64,000 bases of DNA from Dyadobacter sp. CY345. Lineage in GTDB: Bacteria; Bacteroidota; Bacteroidia; Cytophagales; Spirosomataceae. The notes beneath the pieces were generated by a model. That model saw nothing but the letters and a program-made list of their open reading frames with translations. It searched no databases and was not told the DNA's origin. Made by a program: the position numbers and the translations under genes. Shown here one piece after another: positions 1-9,465 of the stretch. Positions within the stretch are counted from its first letter, which is position 1. Each line of letters opens with the position of its first letter. The stretch covers positions 1,178,001 through 1,242,000 of the forward strand of contig NZ_JAKFFS010000001.1 in assembly GCF_021502725.1 (NCBI RefSeq). Reading direction: 5' to 3'.

Positions 1-751
1 CAAGTGCTGAAATCATTCGCGTTAAATAGTCTTCTCCGGTAGCGTTCATTTCCAAGCTGCTGACAAGTACGCCCGCTTTAAGTAATGAACTGGTAAATTC
101 AGTTGCTTGTTTCAGCGGAACATTTTCTCTCAGAAGCAGACCTATCAGCTCTTCGTACTGTAGGCCGTCCTTTGCGCTGGCTAAAACTAAATCCAGGATC
201 TGCGTGGATTGTACAGCGGAAAGCTGGAAGCCAGATGCAGAATCTGAAAGCCGCTCGAAATAGCGGTAAGAATCCAGCGCCCGGTAAAGCGATGTATTGG
301 GAAAAAACTTTGACTGATTTAAGACAGCATCGTTTTGTAGGATTTGTTTGCAGGTTTCCAACAGGCATTCCGAGTCCAGCCGGGTGTATAAATCAATAAA
401 ATCCCTGTTTTGAAATTTGATCTTATTTTGACCAGTGAGCGTTCCCACAGCGCAGCCGGCAAACAATCCAAAAGGGGTACAGCGCGTGCACATCCGGATC
501 AGATACTTGTAAAGTGTTTGCAGTATCTTCTCTTTTCCATTTTGAAGCTCCCCGCTGATTAATCTGAGAAGTTGATCATAAAGCTCGGGTGAAGCCAGAT
601 GCACGGCCTGTTGAAGCCGGGCATCTGAATAGATGATCTTTAAATAATATTCAAATAAATCAGGCCGGTCAGCTACGGCTTTTTGAAAGCCAAATAAAAT
701 CTCTTTGGAAAGCAGCGGCCTTCTCAAAAGAAAGAATCCTTGTGTTTTCAT
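1..751 (-). CDS. Lanthipeptide dehydratase, N-terminal part (LanB-like), partial
   Basis: An open frame starts at the ATG complementary to 749-751 and runs off the left edge after 250 codons. The translation begins MKTQGFFLLRRPLLS and carries RMCTRCTPFGLFAGC near residues 86-100. That Arg/Thr-Pro-Phe-Gly-Leu-Phe-Ala-Gly signature is typical of the lantibiotic dehydratase N-terminus (PF04738 type), which uses glutamyl-tRNA to activate Ser/Thr of a precursor peptide in the cytoplasm. Full-length family members are about 1000 residues, so only about a quarter is visible. The elimination domain, cyclase, precursor and exporter would lie to the left. No signal peptide or membrane segment is seen. 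I saw no convincing precursor-peptide gene in the 350 bases upstream. The family call is fairly sure; whether the locus is intact is unknown. Confidence 0.82.
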   Translation of the reverse strand, partial: MKTQGFFLLRRPLLSKEILFGFQKAVADRPDLFEYYLKIIYSDARLQQAVHLASPELYDQLLRLISGELQNGKEKILQTLYKYLIRMCTRCTPFGLFAGCAVGTLTGQNKIKFQNRDFIDLYTRLDSECLLETCKQILQNDAVLNQSKFFPNTSLYRALDSYRYFERLSDSASGFQLSAVQSTQILDLVLASAKDGLQYEELIGLLLRENVPLKQATEFTSSLLKAGVLVSSLEMNATGEDYLTRMISAL

Positions 752-1103
752 AATATGCAATGATTGGTGTCAGTGATCCAATCAAATTCAGCACACTAGA
801 CTTCGAAGTAAAATTCAAGGGAGATAACCGTATAAATCAGGGTTGAAGCAGCCAGAAAACATTTCGTCCCTGATTGTACAGTAAACCATCTGCTACTTTG
901 CCGCAAGGAGCAATCTGAAGAGTCCTGACTTAATTACGCTACAAAGTTAGGCTTTGGGAGCGCTGGAACCCTCATGAAATTCCGGCATAAACGCTGGGGG
1001 CCGACGCGGCAGGCTTTCCTTTATTCCGTTGCTTCATGATTGTTAGACTCCCTTAGCCAGAAAGAGCACCATAATAAATTCATAAACCTTAAATTCGATT
1101 ATT
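752..1103. other. Intergenic region between the dehydratase gene and radC-like gene
   Basis: No gene of credible length is seen. On the minus strand a TAACTTTG box (complement of 942-949) matches the Bacteroidetes -7 consensus TAnnTTTG and could serve the dehydratase gene with a leader of about 185 bases, but I see no convincing -33 TTTG. Two very short frames (24 codons on minus, 28 on plus) have no leader-peptide features. Confidence 0.4.
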
Positions 1104-1577
1104 ATGGAAAGCGCAAACAATGTTTCAAATCTTTATCAATTTGCAGAAGTTGAATTGATCTACAAAAGCCATGTCAAAGCAAGTCAGCGTCCAAAAATTA
1201 GTGGCTATTATGATGTATACCGGATCTTGCTACAATCCTGGGACGAAAACAAAATAGGATTTGTCGAGCAGTTTAAAATACTTCTTTTGGACCGTGCCAA
1301 CAAGGTGCTGGGTATCTATGAGGTTTGTCAGGGAGGAACCAGCGGTGTGGTAGTTGATGTAAAGCTTATTTTTGCAGCGGCTTTAAAGGCTAATGCGCAC
1401 GGGATTATTTTAGCACACAATCACCCATCCGGAAATCTGACTGCAAGTGAAGCAGATAGGTTAATAACCAGACGATTGAAAAGTGCAGGTGAGATTATGG
1501 AAATCCCGGTATTGGATCATCTGATCATAACCAGTGAAGGGTACTATTCTTTCGTTGAACAGGGTGAATTGCCCTGA
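1104..1577 (+). CDS. RadC-like JAB-domain protein
   Basis: 157 residues with the JAB/MPN metalloprotease-like signature HNHPSG at residues 105-110 followed by a conserved Ser/Asp tail (TASEADRLITRRL). It is shorter than chromosomal RadC (about 220 residues) and lacks the N-terminal helix-hairpin-helix region. This is the usual form on mobile elements of Bacteroidetes, where such genes sit next to mobilisation loci. The biochemical role is not settled; historical links to DNA repair are weak. It lies 830 bases upstream of the relaxosome genes on the same strand, which fits a mobile-element accessory gene. The stop is followed by a short T-poor spacer with no obvious terminator. Confidence 0.88.
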   Translation: MESANNVSNLYQFAEVELIYKSHVKASQRPKISGYYDVYRILLQSWDENKIGFVEQFKILLLDRANKVLGIYEVCQGGTSGVVVDVKLIFAAALKANAHGIILAHNHPSGNLTASEADRLITRRLKSAGEIMEIPVLDHLIITSEGYYSFVEQGELP

Positions 1578-1652
1578 TAAAAAAAGCGAATTACCGTAGG
1601 AGAATAACCTGGGGTAATTCGCTAATATAAATAATACGCTTCGCACCTTGTA

Positions 1653-1940
1653 CTACGCGGGCGCCAAGGCTTTCAGCTTTTGGCTAAGAAGCTGCAAACC
1701 TGCCTTCTCAAGACAATCTTTGCAGATTGAAGAAAGAATCTCACGGAACTCGATCAAAATGTTTTCCGGTAGACTTGGCAGCCCGGCTTTTCCGGTATCA
1801 TCTGAACCCTTCTCAATGGCGTGACAAAGAATCAGAACGGCCTTACGTGAAATTTTTAAATCGATCTTCACGATCTCATCCATACCAGGGCTGCATACAA
1901 GCGTGTCGTAGACCTTCGCTATCTCAATTTTTGAATCCAT
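1653..1940 (-). CDS. Hypothetical protein of the mobilisation region
   Basis: 95 residues starting MDSKIEIAKVYDTLVC at the ATG complementary to 1938-1940. It is predicted soluble and largely helical, with four Cys, one pair as CKDC near residues 73-76, and no signal peptide. I do not recognise the family. It is convergent with the RadC-like gene (76 bases between stops) and divergent from the relaxosome operon. The residue composition is protein-like, and the frame opposite (1727-1978) looks like a shadow. It could be a small regulator of transfer, but nothing in the sequence shows that. Confidence 0.55.
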   Translation of the reverse strand: MDSKIEIAKVYDTLVCSPGMDEIVKIDLKISRKAVLILCHAIEKGSDDTGKAGLPSLPENILIEFREILSSICKDCLEKAGLQLLSQKLKALAPA

Positions 1941-2407
1941 ACATCTGTCATTTAAGTGAGCAATGTTACCGGCTGTAAAATTACAGCAAGACGCTCAATT
2001 GGGCCTAAGCAATAATCAGTCAGCATAGGCAAAACCAATAAGCTGTCTTTAAATTGCGATGGTATACCAAGGGACATTATAACGGTTAGAAAACAGAGTG
2101 AATTAAACGAATAGCCTTTACAGTGATGGTCATAACTTTTGAGTCATCCGGCCAATCGGTGTAATACATTAATCATTTTTTTACAATGGATAGGTTGATA
2201 AATAATATGGCAATTGATAGCCAGATACAATTGAATCAAGGACAAAGATTTTCAAAAGAATCTGGGGTAATGCCTGCTTTGCGGCAAACTGCCAGATGTC
2301 CGGTTGTTTAACAACCACCGAATTCTGGCCGCACCTATTCACTCCGAAGTCGTGGGCGGGGGAGTCTAAAAAGTAATAGTGTTTGAGATAGGGAAAGTAG
2401 AGAGAAG
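1941..2407. other. Intergenic region upstream of mob genes, candidate oriT
   Basis: 467 bases without a credible gene, directly upstream of the relaxosome and relaxase genes, where oriT usually lies in Bacteroidetes mobilisable elements. It contains a perfect inverted repeat GGTTGTTTAACAACC (2302-2316, 7-base arms around one T), followed by a GC-rich stretch at about 2330-2370. The nick site cannot be named from sequence alone, so oriT is an inference from position and the inverted repeat. Confidence 0.4.
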
Positions 2408-2800
2408 ATGGGAAATCAGAAATCAAACAAAACAAGAATCGTTGCGCTAAGACTTAGCACGCAGGAGTTCACGCTGCTCGAGCGGAAATTCAAGGGTAGC
2501 ACCTGCCGAAAGCTCAGTGAATATATCCGTAAAGTAATCCTTGAAAGGCCGGTCGTGGTCTATTACCGAAACAGTTCACTTGATGACGCTGTCAAAGAAG
2601 TGGTCCGGCTCCGAAATGAGCTGAATAACATCGGAAATAACTTTAACCAGGCGGTCAAAAAGCTTCATACGCTCGATCAGATTACAGAGTTCAAGTCCTG
2701 GATTTTCAGCTACGAGCTTGATAAAAGAAGGCTGCTTTCACAGATCGATGAGATCAAAAAACAGATCGATAAAACAGCAGACCAATGGTTGCAATCATAA
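2408..2800 (+). CDS. Relaxosome accessory protein (MobC-like)
   Basis: 130 residues. The N-terminus (MGNQKSNKTRIVALRLSTQEF) and the following LSEYIRKVILE have the strand-helix-helix look of ribbon-helix-helix DNA-binding proteins. The middle (VRLRNELNNIGNNFNQAVKKLH, residues about 66-87) is the conserved MobC-type segment found in plasmid mobilisation proteins. Such proteins bind oriT and help the relaxase open the strands. The gene overlaps the relaxase gene by 16 bases, consistent with translational coupling. The start ATG follows a GAGAGAAG stretch that could act as a ribosome site. Family assignment is confident; the name differs between Bacteroidetes elements, so no symbol is given. Confidence 0.82.
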   Translation: MGNQKSNKTRIVALRLSTQEFTLLERKFKGSTCRKLSEYIRKVILERPVVVYYRNSSLDDAVKEVVRLRNELNNIGNNFNQAVKKLHTLDQITEFKSWIFSYELDKRRLLSQIDEIKKQIDKTADQWLQS

Positions 2801-4083
2801 AGACCGGCCACTCAATTCAGCGCAGTTTTTATTATAACGAAAATAAAATTAGCCAGGCAGATGCGCAGTGTATCATGGCCGCGAACTACCCGAAAGATCT
2901 TTCAGATCTTAACCAGATGCAGCGGCTAAATATGCTACTTAAAACGGCTGCGCTCAACGAAAATGTGAAAAGAAACAGCGTTCATATTTCACTGAACTTT
3001 GATCCGTCGGAGAAGCTAAGCAAGGATCAATTGACGGAGATTGCAGGTGTCTATATGGACAAAATTGGCTTTAAAGATCAGCCTTTTTTAGTCTATGAAC
3101 ATTATGATGCGGGGCATCCGCACATTCATATTGTCTCAGTAAAAATTCGTCCGGATGGCAGTAGAATAGAGACTAATAATATTGGCAGGAATGAGTCTGA
3201 AAAAGCCAGAAAACAAATTGAAATTGACTTTGGACTCGTGAAAGCGGAAGCGCACAAACGTCAGCTATTTGAGCTTAAACCAGTGAATGTAACTAAGGCC
3301 CAGTATGGAAAATCACAAACCAAGCAGGCCATTAGTAACGTGCTAAATACGGTGCTTAATGCCTACAAATATTCATCTGTCGCAGAGCTTAATGCGGTGC
3401 TAAAACAGTTCAATGTGCTGGCGGATGCCGGAAGTAAAGACTCACGGATCAACAAAAACAAGGGCCTTGTCTACCGGATTTTAGATGACAAAGGACAGCC
3501 GGTGGGCGTGCCGATCAAGGCCAGTGACTTTCATTTTAATCCAGGTCTCAAATATCTCGGTGAGCGTTTCGCTCTGAATGAAATTGCACGCCAACCACAT
3601 AAAGCCAGGGTGAAGAATGCCATCGACTTAGCCTTGATGGGGACTTCAAAGCCGGATCTTCAAGGACTCGCTTCTGACCTTGACAAGCAGGGAATCAAGA
3701 TGGTTTTAAGGCAAAATGACTCCGGAATAATCTACGGGATTACCTATGTGGATCACCGCAGTAAATCGGTTTTTAACGGCAGTAGTCTTGGAAAACAGTA
3801 TAGCGCAAATGCTATTCAAGAGCGGTGCAGGCCAGACCTATTAAGCCAAACTTCAAAGCAAGAGGGGCAACAGGAGCAAGCCAATCGCAAGGTCAATCAC
3901 GAAGGGGAACCTTTCAAAAACAAAGACCACATAACAACTTTTAAAACCAATTCTGACAGCAGTTATGGGCAAAACGAAATGCTGGATTCACTCCTAGACC
4001 CAGTAAAGGATGACAGTCCGCTTCCGTTTGGGCTGCGTAAAAAAAAGAAAAGAAGACAGAAAAATATCAGTAACGGTCTTTAA
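2785..4083 (+). CDS. Relaxase/mobilisation nuclease
   Basis: 432 residues. The N-terminal third is a MOB-P-like relaxase domain (PF03432 type): the three-histidine motif lies in HYDAGHPHIHIV, with H106, H111, H113 and H115. It is preceded by LNMLLKTAALNENVKRNSVHISLNF, whose first part holds the usual pre-motif helices. The candidate nicking tyrosines are near the N-terminus (FYYNENK, residues 15-21). The enzyme would nick oriT and carry the strand into the recipient. The C-terminal 120 residues are Lys/Gln-rich and low in complexity. The gene overlaps the MobC-like gene by 16 bases and ends 13 bases before the coupling protein gene, so the three form an operon. All visible catalytic residues are present and the gene looks functional. 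Confidence 0.9.
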   Translation: MVAIIKTGHSIQRSFYYNENKISQADAQCIMAANYPKDLSDLNQMQRLNMLLKTAALNENVKRNSVHISLNFDPSEKLSKDQLTEIAGVYMDKIGFKDQPFLVYEHYDAGHPHIHIVSVKIRPDGSRIETNNIGRNESEKARKQIEIDFGLVKAEAHKRQLFELKPVNVTKAQYGKSQTKQAISNVLNTVLNAYKYSSVAELNAVLKQFNVLADAGSKDSRINKNKGLVYRILDDKGQPVGVPIKASDFHFNPGLKYLGERFALNEIARQPHKARVKNAIDLALMGTSKPDLQGLASDLDKQGIKMVLRQNDSGIIYGITYVDHRSKSVFNGSSLGKQYSANAIQERCRPDLLSQTSKQEGQQEQANRKVNHEGEPFKNKDHITTFKTNSDSSYGQNEMLDSLLDPVKDDSPLPFGLRKKKKRRQKNISNGL

Positions 4084-4096
4084 ACAAACATATATC

Positions 4097-6085
4097 ATGG
4101 CTTCACAAACAGGAGAAAATCAGCAGGCGCTACATAGGATTACCGACATGACAAGGCTTATCAGTATTCTTATTCTGGCCCTTCATTTTTATTACTTCTT
4201 CTACAATGTTTTTTCGCATTGGGAACTGGTTTCTATAGTCAGTGACCGAATACTTTCCAATATTTACAGGACCGGACTCTTTAACGGCTTTAACAGGACT
4301 AAGTTTATCGCGCTGTCTTTTCTTTTGATTTCATTGATGGGAGCGAAGGGCAAAAAAGAGGAAAAGCTTAGCGTCAAAAAGGGAATCATAATCATTGGTA
4401 TCGGAACGTTTCTGTTTTTTATATCGCAGCTTCTGATGCAATCCAGTGGTGACTTCATCATGATTTCACTATTATATATGGTCATAACCACGAGCGGATT
4501 TTGCCTGGTACTGACAGGCGGAACGCTGATATCTCGCGTGATTCATTTGAAGATGAACAGCAAAGATATTTTCAATAAGGAGAACGAAACTTTTCCACAG
4601 GAGCAGCGGCTTTTAGATAATGAGTTTTCGATCAATCTTCCTGCCCGCTATCATTTAAAAGACAAAGTTCACCCAAGCTGGGTTAATATTATTAATCCGT
4701 TCCGTGGGATTTTGGTTCTGGGATCACCAGGTGCGGGCAAAAGTTATTTCTTCATCCGACATAATATTACTCAGCACATAAAAAAAGGATTTTCAATGTT
4801 TGTCTATGATTTTAAGTTCGATGATCTTTCAGTTATCACCTATAATACCTGGCTGAACAATCAGGATGCTTACAAGATTATTCCCAAGTTTTATGTGATC
4901 AATTTTGATGATCTTGCCCGCACGCACCGCTGTAATCCGCTGGATCCACAAAGTCTTTTGGACATTACAGACGCTGCCGAATCTGCCCGCACTATTCTTA
5001 TGGGATTGAACCGGGAATGGATCAAAAGGCAGGGCGATTTTTTTGTTGAATCACCTATCAACTTTCTAACAGCGATTATCTGGTTTCTTCGTAGGTATCA
5101 GGACGGCGAGTACTGCACGCTTCCACATGTAATCGAGCTCATGCAGGTGCCATACGACAAACTTTTTACGATCCTTCGCGCTGAAAAAGAAATTGAGGTT
5201 TTAATCAATCCGTTCGTATCAGCTTATCTAAATGACGCGATGCAACAACTGGAAGGACAGATCGCCTCTGCGCAGATTTCAATGGCCAGACTATCTTCGC
5301 CGCAGCTTTATTATGTACTCTCAGGCAGTGATTTTACGCTCGATATCAATAACCCAGAAGAGCCCAAGATAGTTTGCATGGGGAATAATCCGCAGAAGAT
5401 CTCGGTCTATGGCGCGGTGCTTTCGTTATATGTGACGCGCCTGATCAAGCTGGTCAATAAGAAAGGAAAACTTAAAAGCAGCCTGATCTTTGATGAGTTC
5501 CCGACCATTTATCTAAATAACATGGATAGTCTTATCGCTACTGCCAGGTCGAACAAGGTTTCAACGACACTCGGTGTTCAGGACTTCAGTCAGCTTAGAA
5601 AAGATTACGGAAAAGAGCAGGCGGATGTCATCATGAACATTACTGGGAATATCATTAGCGGGCAAGTAACAGGCGATACTGCGAAGCAATTATCGGAGCG
5701 TTTCGGTAAAATCATGCAGGACCGGACAAGCTTTTCTATTAATCGAATGGATACCTCGGTTAGCAAATCAAAGCAGCTGGATTCAGCTATTCCACCTTCG
5801 AAGATTTCTGCGCTTTCATCGGGTGAGTTTGTTGGTCTGGTCGCTGATAATCCAGAGCAGAAGATTGATTTAAAAGCGTTTCATTGTGAGATTTTAAATG
5901 ATCACCAAGGGCTGAAAGAGGAGCAGGATAATTATCAGCCTATACCTGAAATTAGAAAAATTGATCAATCGATAGTACTTCGAAATTACATGCAGGTGAA
6001 ACAGGACGTTCATGAAATGGTAGAATTTGAAATGGAGAAAATAATGGAAGATCCAGCGAATCAACACCTTATTGTAAAGAAATGA
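4097..6085 (+). CDS. Conjugative coupling protein (VirD4/TraG-type, Bacteroidetes MobC/YWFCY family)
   Basis: 662 residues from the ATG at 4097. An upstream in-frame start at 4010 lies inside the relaxase gene and is less likely. Two membrane segments lie near the N-terminus (about residues 15-35 and 90-160), including the aromatic HFYYFFYNVF stretch that corresponds to the YWFCY-type N-terminal domain. Walker A is GSPGAGKS at residues 209-216 and Walker B is LIFDEFPT at 463-470. A C-terminal TraM-recognition-like region includes LGVQDFSQLRKDYG. The protein is an inner-membrane ATPase that brings the relaxase-DNA complex to a type IV secretion channel. No channel genes are visible, so the element is mobilisable rather than self-transmissible within this window. 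A decayed copy of its last 130 codons lies at 52908-53305. Confidence 0.9.
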   Translation: MASQTGENQQALHRITDMTRLISILILALHFYYFFYNVFSHWELVSIVSDRILSNIYRTGLFNGFNRTKFIALSFLLISLMGAKGKKEEKLSVKKGIIIIGIGTFLFFISQLLMQSSGDFIMISLLYMVITTSGFCLVLTGGTLISRVIHLKMNSKDIFNKENETFPQEQRLLDNEFSINLPARYHLKDKVHPSWVNIINPFRGILVLGSPGAGKSYFFIRHNITQHIKKGFSMFVYDFKFDDLSVITYNTWLNNQDAYKIIPKFYVINFDDLARTHRCNPLDPQSLLDITDAAESARTILMGLNREWIKRQGDFFVESPINFLTAIIWFLRRYQDGEYCTLPHVIELMQVPYDKLFTILRAEKEIEVLINPFVSAYLNDAMQQLEGQIASAQISMARLSSPQLYYVLSGSDFTLDINNPEEPKIVCMGNNPQKISVYGAVLSLYVTRLIKLVNKKGKLKSSLIFDEFPTIYLNNMDSLIATARSNKVSTTLGVQDFSQLRKDYGKEQADVIMNITGNIISGQVTGDTAKQLSERFGKIMQDRTSFSINRMDTSVSKSKQLDSAIPPSKISALSSGEFVGLVADNPEQKIDLKAFHCEILNDHQGLKEEQDNYQPIPEIRKIDQSIVLRNYMQVKQDVHEMVEFEMEKIMEDPANQHLIVKK

Positions 6086-7197
6086 CGACATATGTCTCAG
6101 GTAGCTAACAGAGAGAACGACACGGTAGAACTGGGATGAGAATTTCAAATAATAAGGAAATTACGCCGTGAAGGATATTTATCTATCTTACTAAGAAGAA
6201 TAGAATTCATTAATCATGGAAAGACGGAAATTAAGAACATATTGGTTCAATCCGGATAGACCATTTCAAGGAATTGATTGAGAACAGAATAAGATAAGAA
6301 AGAAAAAGCGGTCGACTTAATCTTTTGTTAGTCTTATCGTTACGGGCTAAGCACATTTTTGATAGAATAGTTCAGTTAAACCATTGAATTATTTTCAATC
6401 TGTCGGCAACTTCTCAAATTTAGTAGTTCTATTTCAATGTCATAATGTTCTACAACATGAAAGGTTAGCCTGGGCAAATTTCAAAAATATCGTTTTATCT
6501 GGCATGATAGGACCTATTTATAGGGCAAAATAATATTAAAATTCATCTCAAATTTAACTCAAATGGCTTTTAAGCTAGTTATAAGAATTGCTGAAAAATG
6601 CCAGGTTCTACTGGACCAGTCAATTTGCTTATTATGACAATTGATTTGATAGGTGTTTTAACAAGACAAACCGCTTGGTTTAGGCGTAGTTCTTTTTGAT
6701 AGAAAAGCGACCACCTCGGTAGTCACTTTTCATTTTTTTTAATTTTAACCGTTCAAGGCAGTGAGAAATGAGGATTTGCGACTATACTTATCTATCATCG
6801 CAATTTTAAAAAAATTATACCTAGGATTCGTTTCTCCTATGCAGAAGATATAATTTTTTTCTATTTTTTTTGTATCTCATTCCAAAAAAAAACAAATCTC
6901 CATTTGCGTATGAATGAGGATAATAGAGTCTCGCGAGTTGAATCAACTTAAACTCTGTTGTACTTCATTAAAGTTCCTTTGAACGGGCAAGTATTCGTGC
7001 TAGCAAAATGCATCTGGATCTTCAGAAGCGCAGCTATTAATTCATTTCAATGCAGCCACATTTCAATTTGCATTAAATGGAGAGGTTAGTGATTTCAAGT
7101 ATTCCTTACTTCAGTAAATTATCATGTACCGAAGTTGCGCTACGCAAACCTGAAAACTGGAGATGGCAAAACCTGAAACGAAGTATGCTAGAAAATA
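6086..7197. other. Long AT-rich gene-free stretch after the mob operon
   Basis: About 1.1 kb with stops in all frames and no recognisable protein fragment. The only structure found is the hairpin with T-run at 6703-6738, described separately. It may be decayed mobile-element cargo, but I can name nothing in it. Confidence 0.4.
6703..6738 (+). terminator. Candidate rho-independent terminator
   Basis: Arms AAAAGCGAC (6703-6711) and GTCACTTTT (6722-6730) pair with one mismatch, and the inner bases ACC/GGT can extend the stem. A run of eight Ts follows on the plus strand. It lies 620 bases after the coupling-protein stop, so it may end a long trailer or a decayed gene. Confidence 0.4.
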
Positions 7198-7620
7198 CTA
7201 GAAGTTATTGGGTGCAGCACATTTTTTCCAGTACTCCATAATTACCCTAAGGGAATCAACCAAATCTCCGAAAGAATTTTGCTTTACGAAGAATCCTTGA
7301 GCAGAACTACTGTAAGCATCTATCACCACTCTTTGATTTAAAGCAGTTGAGAAAAATAGATAGGGAATACACTTCAAAGCTAGCTCAGCATCATTAAACA
7401 CTTTTTCCCTTAACTCAAACCCATTTAAAACAGGCATATTAATGTCCGACAGAATTAGGAAAGGTAAATCGTCTGTGGCACGTAAATAATTCAAGGCGCT
7501 AATACCATCAGTGAAATATTTTCTTTTATTACCGTAGCCTAATGATTCGAATGCTTGCTCCATTATGTATTGGTCATCCTCATCATCCTCAATCACAATA
7601 ATATTTCCGTTCTTATTCAT
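7198..7620 (-). CDS. Single-domain response regulator
   Basis: 140 residues from the ATG complementary to 7618-7620; a TTG two codons upstream is also in frame. The protein is a lone receiver (REC) domain: acidic pocket EDDEDD at residues 11-16, phospho-acceptor D59 in SDINMP, switch Ser/Thr in FFSTALN and the conserved Lys in FFVKQN. There is no output domain. Such stand-alone receivers in Bacteroidetes usually work in phosphorelays with a hybrid kinase encoded elsewhere, because no kinase is adjacent. It is the only gene between 6.1 and 11 kb that appears undamaged. Upstream 7621-8008 contains no gene. Confidence 0.85.
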   Translation of the reverse strand: MNKNGNIIVIEDDEDDQYIMEQAFESLGYGNKRKYFTDGISALNYLRATDDLPFLILSDINMPVLNGFELREKVFNDAELALKCIPYLFFSTALNQRVVIDAYSSSAQGFFVKQNSFGDLVDSLRVIMEYWKKCAAPNNF

Positions 7621-8008
7621 TGGCAAATTAACAAGTTATTTAATGTAAGTTGATAAATTAACAAGATTCCACACACAAATTTCTCAAGTTTGCATAGAGA
7701 GCATCTTAGGCGTTGAGGGCTCAGCAATTTTTTTAAGGAAACAGGTTAATTGATCGTTTTCCAGTATTTAATACCTGATTGCTAGTAAAAGTAATTCATA
7801 AGTTTATAAAATCCACTCTGTAAGATGTCTAAAGGGTAAATATTATGACGGTCTAGTATTGAATCTGATAGGCAAAAAGGAAGCTGGATTGTCGCGTAAA
7901 AACGGAAACTAATATCTTACGATGTTGAAGAAATGATTTAATGTCTTCCTGGTTCTTTAACTTTTGGTAAGTTCGTTCAATTTTTCTGATCAAGAAATCA
8001 ATTAGATT

Positions 8009-8270
8009 ATGGAGCCTAAACTCTTTGTAGGTGTCGATTTGTTTAAGGTGACAATTGATCTTGCCATTTTACATGAAATTAACCGGTTGTATCATTTAAA
8101 ATAAATAATACAAAAGAAGCGATAAAAGATTTACTGAGAGAAATAAAAGTGGAATACGGCTTTAAAGGGAGCGAAATACTTTTTTGTGCCTTCGGACATG
8201 ACATTGAAAATTTAGGGTTAATAATTATTAGACTTAAAAAATCAACGTGTTGGTTAAGTCATATTCTTGG
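8009..8270 (+). pseudogene. IS110-family transposase, N-terminal remnant
   Basis: The ATG at 8009 opens MEPKLFVGVDLFKVTIDLAI, matching the IS110 N-terminal DEDD (RuvC-like) start with its first catalytic Asp in VGVD. The frame stops after 31 codons. In another frame the homology continues as NNTKEAIKDLLREIKVEY and later ILFCAFGHDIENLGL, which aligns with the usual CAEHTG(I/V)Y segment but has lost the Glu and Thr-Gly. The remaining two thirds, including the C-terminal Ser-containing domain, are missing. Its end overlaps antisense with the tail of the PIG-L fragment, suggesting that an insertion or deletion joined the two. Non-functional. Confidence 0.7.
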
Positions 8271-8845
8271 GCTTTAATCCTTTGCCAAGTGATATCAATT
8301 AGAAAAGAACGGTAAGCACCCGGAACCCCTGCGGGCAATTGACGAAACCAGCTCATGATTGTGTACACGTAATTTCCTTTTCCGTATTTAGCAATCAAGA
8401 TCCCGCCGTCCAGTTTCTCACAGCCCGGGTCGTTGCAGGAAATAACAGTTTCATATTTATATGACCAGTTTTCAGGCTGGTACAAGCTGCGCTCTTGAAC
8501 CCCGCCTTCGAAATCCTTCTGTGTTATTTTATTTGGATAGTTTAAAACTTTGCAGTCTTTGTTAAGAATACGAACTTCGGACCCTTCCACAGTGACACGT
8601 TTGCTGGAAAACGTAAAAGGGTAGGCCCCAAAATACTTCATCAGTAATCCTTGATCGGAATTGTACTGGACGATTAGATTACCACCGTTTTCAACATATT
8701 TTAATAAAACTGGATTTATAACTTTCAGCAGCTCAACCAAATTGTATGCCCTCACGCCAACGATTACTGCATCATATTTTTGAATTTTCTCAATTGCAAT
8801 ATCTTCTTCTTGCAATAGTTTAACTTCATACCCGATCTGCTGCAA
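8234..8845 (-). pseudogene. PIG-L (LmbE) deacetylase, C-terminal fragment
   Basis: An open frame of about 200 codons with no proper start: it opens at a TTG just after an in-frame stop and begins inside a conserved region (LASLQQIGYEVKLL). The segments AVIVGVRAYNLVE, GGNLIVQYNSDQG, GVQERSLYQPENW and SWFRQLPAGVPGAYR are typical of the C-terminal domain of the roughly 820-residue Bacteroidetes PIG-L family proteins. The N-terminal zinc deacetylase domain with its HPDD motif is absent. The last dozen codons run antisense into the IS110 remnant, so even the C-terminus is probably not native. A 5'-truncated remnant is the best reading, though a short expressed product cannot be excluded. Confidence 0.75.
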
Positions 8846-9055
8846 ACTGGCTAGTTCGCTGCTCAGTTACTGAAATGAACAGGGAAGAGTCAGCCCGATC
8901 GGGGTTTTCAGTCGTTAGATACTCGAACTGGAAAGGCAGACGGATAGCAATTAAATCCTAGGCAAGAAGACGGTGAGCAGATTCCAATTCGAGGGTTCAG
9001 GCTGTCGCTGAACGAAATCCAGATGCAAAATATAGAAATACTGTGGCTCCTAGAT

Positions 9056-9465
9056 TTAATATTGCTGAAAAAGATCTACCAAGATGGACTGAACCTTTTT
9101 ATCTTTAAAATAGATATGTGCCTGTTCTGTAATGGCTTGCGACTGCGTGTCGTAGATAAATGCCCAGGGCAATTCCGACTTTTTGGGATCGCACAAGGCG
9201 TAATCATATTTAGCACCCAATACAATGCGCTGGAATTTGTGTTTGTAATCGTCCGAGTTGCTAAGTACAATCAATTTTTTTATACAGGACTTCCAACGGA
9301 TCGTTAGTTGCTATTGCCTTTTGTAAATCGGCTGTTTGTGGCCACTGGCTTAACTGTGTTCCGTTGTTAAGACGAATGCTTTTGACCTTGCCAGAAGCAA
9401 GTTCAAATTGCACACCATTTGGGGTATCAGAGGTCATGAATGCGCGGATCATCTCTGAAGCGATC
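9056..9465 (-). pseudogene. Broken gene, family not recognised
   Basis: Two overlapping minus-strand frames join into one protein-like sequence if one A is added back in an A-run near 9275: one frame ends NDPLEVLYKKI and the other resumes KKLIVLSNSDDYKHKF. It continues to a natural-looking end (ILVDLFQQY, stop near 9056). The composition and the coherent joint suggest a real C-terminal coding region now frameshifted. I do not recognise the family. It follows the GH99-like fragment on the same strand. Confidence 0.4.

Noticed and set aside
760..900. Short frames of 24 to 28 codons upstream of the dehydratase gene as lanthipeptide precursor genes
   Set aside because: They lack a leader, have only two Cys or none, and run against or out of phase with the dehydratase gene.
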